Source of the DNA: Larix kaempferi
Taxonomy: Eukaryota; Streptophyta; Pinopsida; Pinales; Pinaceae
Assembly (NCBI GenBank): GCA_027924585.1
Contig: BSBM01000712.1
Coordinates: 1,994,001-2,058,000, forward strand
Length of the DNA stretch: 64,000 nt
Direction: 5' to 3'
Positions 1 through 10,772 of this stretch are shown here, one piece after another. Under the pieces are notes generated by a model, which saw only the letters and a program-made list of their open reading frames with translations, was not told the DNA's origin and ran no database searches. Each line of letters opens with the position of its first letter. The first letter of the stretch is position 1. A program made the position numbers and the translations under genes.

Positions 1-2
1 TC

Positions 3-1919
3 AAACAATTGCGCACTACATTAGGACATACTGGATACTACAGAAAATTTATCAAAGGTTATGCAAAGATCACAACACCTATGGAAAGATTGCTGAAAAA
101 GGATTCGAAATTCCAATGGACAGAAGAATGCCAACAGAGCTTGGACACACTTAAAGACAAGATGATCAGTGCGCCAATTCTAGTTTTCCCAGAATGGAAT
201 AAACCTTTTCATGTTCATGTCGATGCTTCTTCCATAGCATTGGGGATCGTACTTACACAACCAGGAGAAGGAGGAATCGATCACCCCATTGCTTACTCTA
301 GCCGGAATTTGTCCACAGCCGAGAAGAACTACACTACTACAGAGAGAGAAGGACTAGCTATGGTTTACGCCCTACAAAAGTTCAGACACTACTTACTGGG
401 CGCACATTTTAAAATGTATACTGACCATTCTGCTTTGAAATACTTGGTCAATAAGCCAGTGTTAGGGGGAAGAATTTGCAGATGGCTACTGCTCTTTCAA
501 GAATATGATTTCGAGGTAATTGTAAAGCCAGGAAGATTGAATGCAGGACCTGACCACTTATCTAGGATTGAGTCAGGAGAGGAACCTACAAATCTGGAGG
601 ACAATCTTCCTGACGCGCAGTTGTTCTCTATTCAAGCAGCAGATGAATATTATTCTGATATCCTTGAGTTTCTTACCACCGGACAAGCGCCAGTTGAGTT
701 TACAGTCCAGCAGAAGAAACAACTTGTCGTCAAAGCCGCAGATTTCACTTTGATAGCAGGCCAGCTTTATAAGCTGGGCCCCGATGAAGTCTTGCGCAGA
801 TGTATCCTACCGCATGAAAAGAACTCTATCATCGCAGAAGCGCACTCAGGCACCGCAGGAGGCCATTTCGCAGGAAAGCCGACTGCTCAGAAGATCTTAG
901 CCGCAGGTCTTTGGTGGCCGACATTGCATAAGGATACTAAGGAATTCTGCAGATGTTGCGATGTGTGCCAGCGAATAGGAAAACCTTCAAGAAGAGATGA
1001 AATGCCGCTAAGACCTCAGATAACATTACGTGCTTTTGATAAATGGGCCATTGATTTTGTAGGTCCTATCAATCCACCAGGAAAGAGAACCGGCGCAAGA
1101 TACATCATCACAGCTACTGAATACCTCACCAGATGGGCTGAGGCTAAGCCAGTGAGGAATTGTGACGCTGCTACGGCCGCGCAGTTCATTTTTGAGAATA
1201 TTATCACTAGATTTGGATGCCCACTGATTCTAATAAGTGATCAAGGTACACATTTCCTCAATGAGACTATAGAAGCCCTTACCGAAGAATTCCAAATTAG
1301 TCACCATAAGAGTACACCCTACCACCCTCAAGCTAATGGCACGGTGGAGGCATTCAATAAAATTCTTGAGAATGCCCTGACAAAGATCTGTAATCAACAA
1401 AGAGATGATTGGGACCTTAGAGTCATAGCTGTATTATGGGCTTACAGAACTACCTGCAGGAAATTAACAGGCCACACACCTTTCAGTTTGGTGTATGGAC
1501 AAGAAGCAGTTATTCCTATGGAATACATTATTCCCAGTCTCAGAATTGCGCAAATTACAGAAATGACAGATCCTGATATTATGAGCGCAAGACTCTCACA
1601 ACTGCTTGCCTTAGAAGAAGACAGACTTTTAGCCGGATTCCATCAACAGGTACAGAAGGCCAGACAGAAAGCTTGGCATGACAGGCATATTAAGAATAAA
1701 GTCTTTCAGGAACGAGACTTGGTACTCCTCTATGATAGTAAATTCACCAAGTTTTCAGGCAAGTTTTGTATACATTGGTTAGGCCCTTTTCAGGTAATAA
1801 AAATAACCGAAGGAGGAGCAGTTCAGCTTGCGAAGCTGAATGGAGAAGTACTGCTTACAAAGATCAATGGGAGTCGGCTTAAGCTTTACCGCGATGGCCA
1901 CTCCGCCCTGTCGACTTAA
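3..1919 (+). CDS. pol: T1 pol, C-terminal part: RT end, RNase H, integrase
   Basis: The frame is open from the window edge, so there is no start codon here. The first residues carry the GYYRKFI linker that ends gypsy RT. RNase H follows with its acidic set in HVDASS (about residue 73), TEREG, TDHSAL and GPDHLSR. Integrase has an HHCC zinc-binding region (H..H..CCDVC, about 280-330), then the DDE core: IDFVG (about 350), SDQGTHF (about 412) and NGTVEAF (about 450). The tail ends with a GPF module near 593 and no chromodomain. These enzymes copy and insert the element. No stop or frameshift interrupts 638 codons, unlike every other pol in the window, so this copy is young. RT catalytic motifs would lie left of position 1. 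Confidence 0.93.
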   Translation, partial: KQLRTTLGHTGYYRKFIKGYAKITTPMERLLKKDSKFQWTEECQQSLDTLKDKMISAPILVFPEWNKPFHVHVDASSIALGIVLTQPGEGGIDHPIAYSSRNLSTAEKNYTTTEREGLAMVYALQKFRHYLLGAHFKMYTDHSALKYLVNKPVLGGRICRWLLLFQEYDFEVIVKPGRLNAGPDHLSRIESGEEPTNLEDNLPDAQLFSIQAADEYYSDILEFLTTGQAPVEFTVQQKKQLVVKAADFTLIAGQLYKLGPDEVLRRCILPHEKNSIIAEAHSGTAGGHFAGKPTAQKILAAGLWWPTLHKDTKEFCRCCDVCQRIGKPSRRDEMPLRPQITLRAFDKWAIDFVGPINPPGKRTGARYIITATEYLTRWAEAKPVRNCDAATAAQFIFENIITRFGCPLILISDQGTHFLNETIEALTEEFQISHHKSTPYHPQANGTVEAFNKILENALTKICNQQRDDWDLRVIAVLWAYRTTCRKLTGHTPFSLVYGQEAVIPMEYIIPSLRIAQITEMTDPDIMSARLSQLLALEEDRLLAGFHQQVQKARQKAWHDRHIKNKVFQERDLVLLYDSKFTKFSGKFCIHWLGPFQVIKITEGGAVQLAKLNGEVLLTKINGSRLKLYRDGHSALST

Positions 1920-2489
1920 ATAGCTGCTCAAAGATATGCAGATGCCCAGTGTAGTTGAAAGAGGCATCGCATCCAGTCTACACGGAAGTCGTGAGAACCT
2001 CAGTCTCTGGCTTCCCGCGCAGTTCCTTGAAACATCCACGCACGTCTATAAATTTTGGGAGAGCGAGCTTATCTTTGCGCTCTTGCGAAGTTCTCCCCGA
2101 ACCATTGAACCGTCGCTCTTGCGAAGTCCCCGGTGTCAATTTGCCGCTTGAAGAATTCTTGTTGTGGACCCCTCTAGGCACAGTTTCCTAAGCTGAAATG
2201 ACCCGCCGTAAAATTTGAATTACAGCAGTTATGAAGCCGCGTCCGAGAAATAAATGAAGGATAAACCCGCCATTTAAGTATAGCCGCTCTGACAAGATTT
2301 GGCTTGATCTCCGTAAGATTTGCATTTAACTCATGAGCCGAAAGCATTAGCCTCTCCCGGAAGCCTGTCAGAGCCCGTCCATCACAATAAATGCACCGCA
2401 ACCGCGAAGTGGATCGTAGGGTTGTCAACTCATGCATAGCCGCCTATAGATACTAACCCCACTTGCCCGCATTTACTATCACCTTTGGC

Positions 2490-2497
2490 TATAAATA
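2490..2497 (+). promoter_or_regulatory. TATA box of a putative internal T1 promoter
   Basis: TATAAATA stands in a C-rich setting (ggcTATAAATAcccc), 246 bases upstream of the ATG of the extra ORF. It lies in the 0.8-kb spacer after the pol stop (1920-2735), which has no ORF of its own. A 13-base direct repeat (CGCTCTTGCGAAG at 2078 and 2114) sits about 400 bases upstream and could be a promoter element. A start site near 2520-2530 would give a leader of about 210 bases. That the box is used is inference. Confidence 0.5.
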
Positions 2498-2735
2498 CCC
2501 CACACTTGTATAATTTCGGGTTACTTTTCTCGAGCTGCAGAGTCTTGTTTCAGAATCTAAGCCATTGTTTTCAGAGCCGAGTTGTGCAGAGTGCTTCCGT
2601 TGTTGTCAGTGCTCATATCCCATGCTGTTCCGCTGTTTCCGTCCAAGTTCTTGTTACCTATACCCGTTCACGACGGAGAACCTGTCGACTGAAGAAGTTG
2701 TTCGTCAATTCCTGCGCCGAGGCCTAGATTTCGGC

Positions 2736-5393
2736 ATGGCTACTCCCGTGACTGCTTCGACTTATGTACACCTTGGTTATCAGGACCCTAGACAATCTCC
2801 GGCCACACGAGCATCTCAGCCACAGCCAGAAGAGCCTGTTCCAGAGCCGTTGTCCACGATGGTGAATTATATTCTGCCGCGTCCAGAAGATGCACCAGAG
2901 GTGCATATTCCGAAGAATGCAAAGTATCCGCTTTCGTTACCCCCACTACCGGTTAGCGTGCGAATAGAAGGGTCCTTGCTCGGACACCTTCCACTGGTCA
3001 AGTTCTATGATTTCAACCTGGGAGACTATAAAACATATCCTCAGTTCCAGCTAGACCGATATTTGACGGTAGTGCATAATCCCAGCAGAAAGGTTGACGA
3101 ATTCATCCCGAAGGGATTTGCAGCAAACCTTGAGCGCCCTGGACTCCTGAATCTGTTAAAGCTACCGCATTTTGGGCGTAGCAATGAGGTGAACGCAGTC
3201 GTCAAGACACTGCTATCCTGCGTTCATGGAGGTTACCTTTGGCTCGAGAGGCCAATCGATTTAAATGTCGATTTGATTCATTGCATTACTGGCCTGTCTA
3301 AGGTTGGTAAGGATCCCAATATCCATTTTATGGGAAAGGAGAAGGATAGAAAACTGGCTGCAAAGCTGGTGCAGAAATACAACCTTACAAGAGGAGGTCG
3401 GGCTTATGACCTCACAATAGTAGAAGACGAAGCACTCAGATTTACAGGAAGTTTGCTCGCAGGCAGACTTCTCACGAAGTGCAGACCGAAGGAAGTTACT
3501 GGAGCTGTCGTGGAGCTCGCCATCGCAGCTGCGGAGGGGGAGCAGTACAACTGGTGCCTCTTCCTCCTCAATTCTTTTTTGGAAGACTACCGGAACGTCC
3601 AAGATAACCCCGATCAGTCGTTCCATTTTTCTTGGCTTTTAATTTTATGTGCTCTCGTCGGGTGGAAGGAGCCCCCGAACACTCAGTTCCTTCCGCACCG
3701 CGCAGGAGAACCTGCCGGAATTCGCTATGTAAACCTTTGGGAATCTCCTAATCCCGCGAAGCGCAAGATGAACCGCGCTGTATTTTGTGAATACTACTAT
3801 CTCCTCAGAGATACCATTCAGGAAATGCCAAGGCTGAGTGAGGAGACAGCGAAGATATATGAAGGAAAGTTGGCCTTTACTGCCGACTTACATCAACTTT
3901 ACCTCCGTCCCTGCGGCATTCAAGAGGAATGGGCCGTAGGCCTTTACAGGATGACCACCGAAGATGTCGAAGAAACTATCAAGTCTTGGTCAGACGAATG
4001 GAGAGAAGCCGCCGACATCGCATCCGCGATGCCACCCACTGCTGCGCACGAGAAGGATAAGGGCAAGGAAGCCCCTGAGCAAAGAAGTGATGAAGGCTCG
4101 ACAGAGCCAGCAACCAAGAGACAAAAGGTGTCGCATCCCTCTGAGGCCATTCCCTCGGGGATCGACCAGTATTTGAAAGAGCAATTTCGCGAGCTGCGGA
4201 ACACGCACACTCACATCAGAAGTGCTCTAGACCTCCAGTTTGTGGAAATAAAGGGTCTCGTAGGAAGGATTGCGCAGACTCATGCGCCAGCATCTACTTC
4301 GCAGGTGCCACAAGAAATTCCAAGTACCGAGCGAGTTGAAGAACTCATAGAAAGGCATACTGTCGTGCATATCCCGCCTACGAGCATGACACTTCCAGAT
4401 CCGCTAGCTGCACTACAGGTAAGCGCAGTTGGGACCGTCGAAATAAATTTGTCTCTAATTCCTATAGAGACTCTACAGCTAGTACATGAGAAAGTTTCCC
4501 TTGAGTTGAGAGCTATAGAGCTCTCTACATTCCAGGAAAATCAGCGATTGCAATCGCAGGAGATAGAGCTGAAGGCAAGCCATAAGAATATCTCCGAGAA
4601 ACTTGCACTGTATGAGGCGCAAGACATTGGCATCAGAAACGTAGTGGATGAGATTGCCCATGAATTGCCAGCTTGCGAGATTCAACCAGACCTCCCTCTG
4701 GTTGAGAAAGTTCAAATTATTGGAGGAAGGGTGAAAACCCCGGAGCATGAAATAGTTGCTATGGCTGAGGGCCATAGAACCCAGATTTCCGAGCTGGAAG
4801 CTCGTGTTGCCGCACAGTTTACAGATGATGCGCAGGAACAATTTGAAGCACTGAGCAGAGCTTCCACACAAATGAAGGACAGAATACAGGAAGCCGAGAA
4901 CTTGATGAGCCAAGCTATGGAAGCTTGGACGGAGCTTGAGAAGCTCCCTTTTAAAGTTGGTCTTTTGGAACAGGTACAAGCCACAGAACAGTCCCTAACT
5001 GTTCTAACTGAAGAAGCTAAGGCCTTAACAGGCTTACCAAAAATGAAGAAAATGAGTGAAGTGCGCAGAATGCAGCAGCAACTCCACAAGCTCAGAACTG
5101 AAGATGAGAAGCTCACTAACAGCATTCATCCATTCATGGATGAGTATGCTGATATCGTAGGCCAAGTCGAGGCAAAAATCAAAGAGCTTGCTGAATCTCA
5201 AGAGGTGATTGATGCCATCACTAAAGAAGAAGCCACTGCAGAAATGGTCCAGACAGCTGTGGAGTGTGTCGATGAATTGGACTCCGCTATGGCGCAGTGG
5301 AAGAAAACATTCGCGCAGACCCAAGCAAAAGCAGATGCGCAAGTAAGGCGACCACACGCTAGTGCGAGTGGCTCGAGGGCGAGCCACAAGTAA
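2736..5393 (+). CDS. Extra ORF downstream of pol: helical domain plus long coiled coil
   Basis: I do not recognise a named gene. The frame is open from 2565, but the ATG at 2736 (MATPVTAS) follows the TATA box at a sensible distance, giving 885 residues. Parts: a Pro-rich head (1-65); a globular, mostly helical region (about 66-406) with conserved-looking Trp/Leu blocks such as YNWCLF and FHFSWLLILCALVGW near 270-308; a charged linker (about 430-465) with a basic TKRQK patch that could be a nuclear signal; then a Glu/Leu/Gln-rich coiled coil (about 570-855). There is no signal peptide or membrane segment, so it is not envelope-like. Additional ORFs between pol and the 3' LTR are known in plant Tat-type gypsy elements. 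The last ten codons run into the start of the LTR. A broken homologue lies at 47271-48104 (minus). Confidence 0.8.
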   Translation: MATPVTASTYVHLGYQDPRQSPATRASQPQPEEPVPEPLSTMVNYILPRPEDAPEVHIPKNAKYPLSLPPLPVSVRIEGSLLGHLPLVKFYDFNLGDYKTYPQFQLDRYLTVVHNPSRKVDEFIPKGFAANLERPGLLNLLKLPHFGRSNEVNAVVKTLLSCVHGGYLWLERPIDLNVDLIHCITGLSKVGKDPNIHFMGKEKDRKLAAKLVQKYNLTRGGRAYDLTIVEDEALRFTGSLLAGRLLTKCRPKEVTGAVVELAIAAAEGEQYNWCLFLLNSFLEDYRNVQDNPDQSFHFSWLLILCALVGWKEPPNTQFLPHRAGEPAGIRYVNLWESPNPAKRKMNRAVFCEYYYLLRDTIQEMPRLSEETAKIYEGKLAFTADLHQLYLRPCGIQEEWAVGLYRMTTEDVEETIKSWSDEWREAADIASAMPPTAAHEKDKGKEAPEQRSDEGSTEPATKRQKVSHPSEAIPSGIDQYLKEQFRELRNTHTHIRSALDLQFVEIKGLVGRIAQTHAPASTSQVPQEIPSTERVEELIERHTVVHIPPTSMTLPDPLAALQVSAVGTVEINLSLIPIETLQLVHEKVSLELRAIELSTFQENQRLQSQEIELKASHKNISEKLALYEAQDIGIRNVVDEIAHELPACEIQPDLPLVEKVQIIGGRVKTPEHEIVAMAEGHRTQISELEARVAAQFTDDAQEQFEALSRASTQMKDRIQEAENLMSQAMEAWTELEKLPFKVGLLEQVQATEQSLTVLTEEAKALTGLPKMKKMSEVRRMQQQLHKLRTEDEKLTNSIHPFMDEYADIVGQVEAKIKELAESQEVIDAITKEEATAEMVQTAVECVDELDSAMAQWKKTFAQTQAKADAQVRRPHASASGSRASHK

Positions 5394-6855
5394 GTGTTAG
5401 GGGCCTGTTGGAGCCAAGGCCGCAGCTATGGTAAAAGCTGCGAATTTTGGGGAAAAAGCACAAGTATGGAAGAGAAAGTGCTAAGTTTTGAATAAGCACC
5501 AATTTTGGGACAGAAGAAGACGGTGCGCAGTACGGTGCCAGATGGAGGAGCTCAGCACGGATCACGGACCGAAAATCATGGAGCTCGCGCGCATGTCAGA
5601 AGGCAATGAAGGTAGCAGAGTGGAAAGCCCAGCTACCATAATCAATGAAGCAATGGAGTAGAGGGCTCAGCTACCCTCATTTAAAGCTAAGTACAGAAGT
5701 TATGGTTGCTCGGATCAAGGAGGGGCAACGGACCAAAGCATTGAAGGTGAAGGACGAAGCACCCATACCCGTAAGCTGCGCCGGAAGTCATGGAGCCTGC
5801 AGGAAGCGGCGACATGACTGCAAGCGGCGCCTACAGTACACCTAGCCATGTGCGTGGTTAGGGTTTTTGGGGATTACTGCTGGGAAAGGCCCACAGTTTT
5901 GTAAAGGTGCGACCGCCATGGACACCTATATATATGTATAATTGTGAAGGGTAGATGTTAGTTGGTTAGACAGTAGTTAGCTAGCGAGTTAGTTGGTTAG
6001 TCAGTTAGCTAAGCGTCTGAGTGAGATAGCTAAGATAGTAGACACTGGATGTAAGAAGGATTGATCGAGTGGATCATCCTCTGTTATGATCTTGTTGACT
6101 GTTTTCTACCGTGTTGCTAGAAAACAGGAGCTAGAGCTGGTTAGCAGTGAAGCTAATCCTCGAGTTGCAGACAGTCAGAGTCGACGTCTGAACTATTGTA
6201 ATCTCTGAAGAGGAAGAGAATAGATCGAGAGAAGGGCTCCCAGCTGTGTGCGTGGAGTTTCCTGGAAAGATCTAAGGCTGCAGCTGTGTGCGCAGCATAT
6301 TGTATAAGTCTATCATTTTCTGGTTAATATAAGATACTCCCGAGGTCGTAGTTTTCCCCATGGAGGTGGACTTCATATTTCTCGTTGTTGTGATGTTGTA
6401 AATGAAGTGATTGCCTGTTTTAAGTCTACTAACAGCAAATACAGAAATATTGCATTATCTTTATGAGTGAGTTGAGTAAGTCCTTAAAGCTTTCTTGGGA
6501 GTTATAGTCGTTAAGGGTCGAAGGAATCGGTGAGAAACGTCGTCGTAGCGATAGGAGAACGTGTTGCTGCGACGGGCGCACTAGCTAAGCGACATATAGA
6601 ATATCGGCGCAGAGGATAATAGGTCCTAGCGCAGGAGTGGAAGTACCGCGCAGTTCAGCCGCCAAGCAGGAGCCTGAGTGCTGTTGCGCTCGTAAGTCTG
6701 GAAGGGTCAGACATTTACCTTTGAGGAATCGCCAAGAAGGAAAGATCAATCTCCGCGTCGCCTAGGTTAAGGAAACTTGATTCCTTAGCCCCCCCATAGC
6801 CACTTCGGGTGAGACCTCGAGCTGTCGTGCAGCTCGTTGCCGAGAGGGCCGGTGC
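5363..6855 (+). repeat. T1 3' LTR
   Basis: Homology to the E LTRs (minus strand, starting at 47273 and 62088) begins at the TG at 5363: TGGCTCnAGGGCnAGCCACAAG, then GTGTTnGGGGCCTGTTGG. The LTR start therefore overlaps the last codons of the extra ORF. A TATA run (CTATATATATG, 5927-5937) probably marks U3/R, followed by a GTTAG-rich stretch (5954-6015). No clear polypurine tract precedes it. The right end is uncertain (about 6780-6860) because no second LTR copy is in the window. An alternative start is TGTTAGGGG at 5395. Confidence 0.6.
5927..5937 (+). promoter_or_regulatory. TATA box of T1 LTR
   Basis: CTATATATATG, 0.56 kb into the LTR, is the best core-promoter candidate for T1 transcription in this LTR. 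It is followed within 70 bases by short GTTAG direct repeats. Confidence 0.45.
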
Positions 6856-6859
6856 GCCA

Positions 6860-7171
6860 AGGGGTTTTGTTGCTGCGCTCCATTAAAACCCGGGTCTGTC
6901 CAAAAAGCAGCCAACATGAATCCATGGAGCCAAGTGAACTTTGGCACAGAAGGCTTGCACATGTGCACTATAGAGCACTACCAATTGCAAGAAAAACAGT
7001 AGAAGGTATTCCTGAAATCCAGTCAAAGCATGAAGGTGTTTGCAAAGGATGTGCAAAAGGAAAGAACACAAAGAAGGCATTTCCAAGCAGTGAAAGCAAG
7101 GCAAAAGGAATCTTGGAGATTATCCACTCCGATGTATACCGTTCGATGTCATCCAGTTCTCTGAGTGGCCT
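6860..7171 (+). pseudogene. pol: K1 pre-integrase domain and start of integrase
   Basis: The reading shows SELWHRRLAH (zinc-binding HH), then CKGCAKGK (CC), then IIHSDVYRSMSSSSLSG, the entry into the copia integrase core with its first catalytic Asp (HSDV). This is the GAG_pre-integrase plus integrase start of a Ty1/copia polyprotein. Copia-like reading begins around LLLRSIKT (about 6870), which sets the right limit of T1. After SLSG the frame leaves copia sequence: the expected YVxFIDDxxRKTW block is missing and a foreign stretch begins near 7175-7182. Confidence 0.8.
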
Positions 7172-7181
7172 AGATAGAAAA

Positions 7182-7990
7182 TGTTTGACAGACAATCCAC
7201 TCGAGCGGACGTGAGTCGGATCTCCTTAGCTCAATGTGAGTCTAGAACAAATAGTATAGACTACAAACTACTTTCCTAGATATGATTAAGGATCAAGTGA
7301 CTAGATGTCTTACCTTAACTTCACAATCCTTTCTCCTAGATTTTGCTCCACGTCTCGCAGTCGTCATATCTCAGCTGCAAAACCTGTCAAGACACATAGA
7401 ACAATGCAAACGAGTAAAGAGCATCTATAAAATAAAAGATCTTAGTAAACAGTTAAGCAGGTAAACTACACAATATCATCACACATAAACAATATTGGTG
7501 GAAAGCATTTATATTACTGTAAATCAGGAAAGTATATAGATAAAGAATAGACTACAACCAAGGCTTAACATAGTATCCCTTCTCCATCCAAGCCAATTGC
7601 CATATCCTTCCAAGGAAGTATGAGTCTCTCAATGGATGAGTTAGAGATCTTTCCAATGTGATTTCACCAGCATGTAGACATTATAGACTTCCTCCCTTTG
7701 GAGAGGGGTAGAGCTTCACTTATATAGGACTAAGTGGATAGGGTATGGATAGGGTAGGTTGAGATATGGTAGGAGAGAGATAGGGGATCCTTCCAAGAGG
7801 TTAGGAACCGAGTGCCAGCTCCCCCAAGAGGTCAGGGATAAGGATACAAGTCAGCAGGCTTCAAGAATGAGCTCAAAGGGCCTATTTTTGTCCATTAACT
7901 AACTTCGTCGCACCTTGCAATAGAGAAAGATGCGACGTCGTAGGTTGCATGATTGCAGCCTGTGACGACCTCTCAAAATCTAGCATAAAT
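7182..7990 (-). repeat. Foreign stretch in K1 integrase, possibly a minus-strand solo LTR
   Basis: About 0.8 kb with no coding content separates two parts of the K1 integrase. It begins TGTTTGACAG; on the minus strand that would be an LTR ending CTGTCAAACA. A minus-strand TATA-like run (CCTATATAAG) lies near 7717-7726. I could not find a convincing target duplication, and the right edge is uncertain (7985-8075), so a deletion-and-filler event is also possible. Confidence 0.35.
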
Positions 7991-8075
7991 GCAATGGTAT
8001 CTTTTCCAGGTAAATGACTTAGATGATGAAACTTCAGGGATGTATACACTGAATCTCATGATGGTAGGATTTTAG

Positions 8076-8250
8076 GTGTAACAGAAAATCAAACAAATAA
8101 GAAGATCGAGACCTTTTGATCCGACAATGGCGTAGAGTTCACTTTAGCAGACTTCAAGAAGTTATGCAGTGATTCAGGGATTAAGAAGGAGTTGACCAAT
8201 CCTCACAATCCACAACAGAATGGAGTTGCGGAAAGGAAACAAAGATTGAG
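8076..8250 (+). pseudogene. pol: K1 integrase core fragment
   Basis: The reading ENQTNKKIETF*SDNGVEF followed by NPHNPQQNGVAERK is the second Asp (SDNG) and the Glu region (QQNGVAER) of a copia DDE integrase. A TGA replaces a codon just before the SDNG motif where relatives usually have Arg, as expected from CGA to TGA. Homology stops right after GVAERKQR. Confidence 0.8.
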
Positions 8251-8704
8251 AGGGAGTCCACCCAACAAACAAACAAAGATAAGTATTTGAATTGTCATTT
8301 CTTGTATATCTGATTGTTTAAATACTATTGTTCAATGATGTATATACTTATGTTCCTAGACTTAGGTTGTGTATTATGCATATTAGAATAATTGCAATAA
8401 TGAACAATATAATACTAATATGCATGTGATGGGTAAGTGGCCTATGGCACTGTACAACATTCCAATTCTACTTATCTAGAATGAAACCTCTTTGCTGACA
8501 TGTTGGGAGTAGTGAAAATTCTTAACAATGTTTTGGTAGAGATGGAGGGCATCTAGAAAGTTACTGTATGAATACAGGATATGGATGAATGTTGTATTGA
8601 AGCATTGGCTAATATAATTGCATGACTATATGAAATATGCCTTTATGTGTAAGTTTTGTTCTGAAAACTATGAGATGTTTCTAACCATGCAATTGAATTT
8701 GACT
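8251..8704. other. Unassigned AT-rich stretch inside K1
   Basis: These 450 bases replace the integrase C-terminus and the start of the RT region. No ORF, LTR ends or target duplication is evident. It could be an old insertion or the product of an imprecise deletion. Confidence 0.5.
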
Positions 8705-10338
8705 TGTAGAAAAGATCATGTACAATCACCTACAAAAGAAGGGAAACGACATTTGTTCCAACAATGAAGTTCAAGAAAAGTACCTATTGAAGATATTGAA
8801 GAATCTGAAGTTCCCAGGATCTGGGATGCAGTAATGGAAGGATGCCATGATCGAGGAGTACCAGTCGATCATGAAGAATGATGTCTGGGATGTGTTTCCG
8901 AGACCAGAAGGGAAGTCTGTCGTGACTTCCAAGTGGATCTACAAGATCAAGCATGCTGCAGATGGCAGCATAGAGAACTACAAGGCAAGGTTTGTGGCTC
9001 ATGGCTTCTCCCAGAAAAAATGGATAGATTATGAAGAAACTTTTGCACCTGTAGCCAGATACACTTCCATCAAAACAATACTTGCTCTGGCTGCAGTAAT
9101 GAAGTGGAAGATACACCAGATGGATGTGAAGACAACTTTCTTGAATGGTGTAGTCGAAGAGGAAGTGTATGTGGAGCAGCCACTCAGATTTGAGACACAT
9201 GACAGGGAGTCACATGTGTGCAAGTTAAAGAAAGCTTTGCACGGTTTGAAACAAGCACCCAGGACATGGTACGCTAGGATTGACAACTTCCTGACTAGTT
9301 TGGGCTTTACCAAGAGTAAAGCGGATTCCAACCTTTACTACAAGGTTGAGGAAGGCAATCCAATGATACTCCTATTGTATGTAGATGACCTGTTTATGAC
9401 AGGTGATGATAGGTTGACTGCCAACACGAAGAGGAGGCTTGCTACCAAGTTTGAGATGAAGGACTTGTGTACGATGCATTACTTTCTAGGTATGGACGTG
9501 TGGCAGAGAGAAGATAGAATCTTCCTCGACAAGGGAAGTATGCAGTAGAAATCCTGAAGCGGTTCAGGATGATGGACTGCAAGGCCATGGCCACAGCTAT
9601 GGCATTGAACCTAAGGCTATTGAGTGAGGCTTCATCAGAGTCGGTTGATGCCACGATGTATCGTCTGATGATTGGGTCCTTAATGTACTCGACGAATAGG
9701 AGACCAGATATTTTCTTTGCGGTGAACACCTTGAGCGAGTTCCTGACGGATCCTAGACATGTTCACCTGATTGCTGTAAAGCATATTTTGAGGTACCTGA
9801 AGGGTACGGTTGATTATGGGCTCAAGTATGATACGAATCAAAAGTTTAACCTGGAGGGTTATGCTAATTAGATTGGGCAGGCAGTGCTGCAGATAGGAAG
9901 AGAACTTCGGGTTGTTGTTTCAATATGGGATCATGTGCGATCTCTTGGTTTAGCAGGAATCAATCTTGCATAGCACTGAGTACAACCGAAGCAGAGTATG
10001 TCGCAGCTTGTTCAGCTAGTTGTGAGGCAGTATGGATAAGGAAGCTACTGTCTAATTTATTTGATCTCCAGTTGGATGCTACTTGTATCTATTGTGACAA
10101 CCAGAGTTGTGTGAAGTTTTCAGAGAACCCGGTGTTCCATGACAATTCGAAGCATGTCGAGATCAAATATCACTATGTCAGGGATATGGTGCAGAGAGGA
10201 GTAGTAAAGCTCTAGTATGTTGCGACAAATGATCAGATTGCAAATGTGTTGACCAAACCACTAGCCAACGTGAAGTTCGAGTACTTCAGAGAGAGGCTTG
10301 GTGTTCTTCAGATAGAAGATACTTCGAGGAGGAAGTGA
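8705..10338 (+). pseudogene. pol: K1 reverse transcriptase and RNase H
   Basis: The RT contains NDVWDV, SKWIYKIK, KARFVAHGFSQ, QMDVKTTFLNG, LKQAPRTWY and the catalytic LLYVDDLFMTG near 9375-9405. RNase H continues with IGSLMYSTNRRPDI, ALSTTEAEYVAA (Glu), CDNQS (Asp) and NSKHVEIKYHYVRD. Breaks: a one-base loss near 9535 (GSMQ-stop against an expected KYAVEIL), another near 9870 (before DWAGSAADRK), and a CAG-type stop at 10213-10215. The frame then reads to a stop at about 10336-10338. This is the part of a Ty1/copia polyprotein that makes DNA from the RNA template; it cannot work here. Confidence 0.92.
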
Positions 10339-10429
10339 TGGGACACATTTGCAGGATCCATTCCAAGCATGGTGGTAGGAGGATCCTTCCCATGGCTGTG
10401 GATGTAAGTGTTGTGTGATGAGCATCAGG

Positions 10430-10745
10430 ACGATGCTCCGGATGATTTTCTACATGATGATGATCAGGATGATCATATGTGATGATATGCATTAGGATGA
10501 TGCTATGTATATGATCAGGTTGATCATGTGATGATGATATGCATCAAGATGATGCTATGTATACGATCAGGATGATCATGTGATGATGATATGCATCAGG
10601 ACAATTATATGCTATGATGATGATCAGGATGATCATTTGCATCAGGATGATGCACTGTATGATGATGATCAGTATGATCATGAGCACCAGGATGATGCTC
10701 AGTGCGAGGATGATCAGGTTGATCATGAGTATGAGGATGATACTC
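10430..10745. repeat. Degenerate GATGAT/TGATCA tandem repeat in K1
   Basis: About six units of 45-57 bp, each with a TGATCA palindrome followed by GATGAT runs and often ATGCATCAGGATGATGC. Unit starts (GATCAT) lie near 10471, 10522, 10574, 10631, 10676 and 10721. The translated Asp/His-rich peptides are by-products. It lies between the end of K1 pol and its LTR. Confidence 0.8.
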
Positions 10746-10772
10746 CATGGCCATCGATAGGTTATGCAGAAG

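Larger units (their letters stand above)
1..6855 (+). mobile_element. T1: Tat/Athila-like Ty3/gypsy element, 3' part
   Basis: The element runs in from the left edge. In order it shows the end of reverse transcriptase, RNase H, integrase, a 0.8-kb spacer with a TATA box, a long extra ORF and a 3' LTR. The integrase tail has a GPF-type module and no chromodomain, which with the extra ORF points to the non-chromovirus Tat/Athila side of plant gypsy elements. Both ORFs are open, so T1 is the least decayed element here. On its right, copia K1 sequence starts directly in the middle of a pre-integrase domain, so T1 is inserted in K1. The right border is not resolved better than about 6780-6860, and the 5' LTR, gag and most of RT lie outside the window. 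Confidence 0.8.

Noticed and set aside
4712-5125. Minus-strand ORFs of 117-166 codons under the T1 extra ORF
   Set aside because: Antisense shadows of a coiled-coil coding sequence; no start context or motif.
2736-5393. Envelope-like gene
   Set aside because: No signal peptide, no membrane segment and a charged coiled-coil tail.
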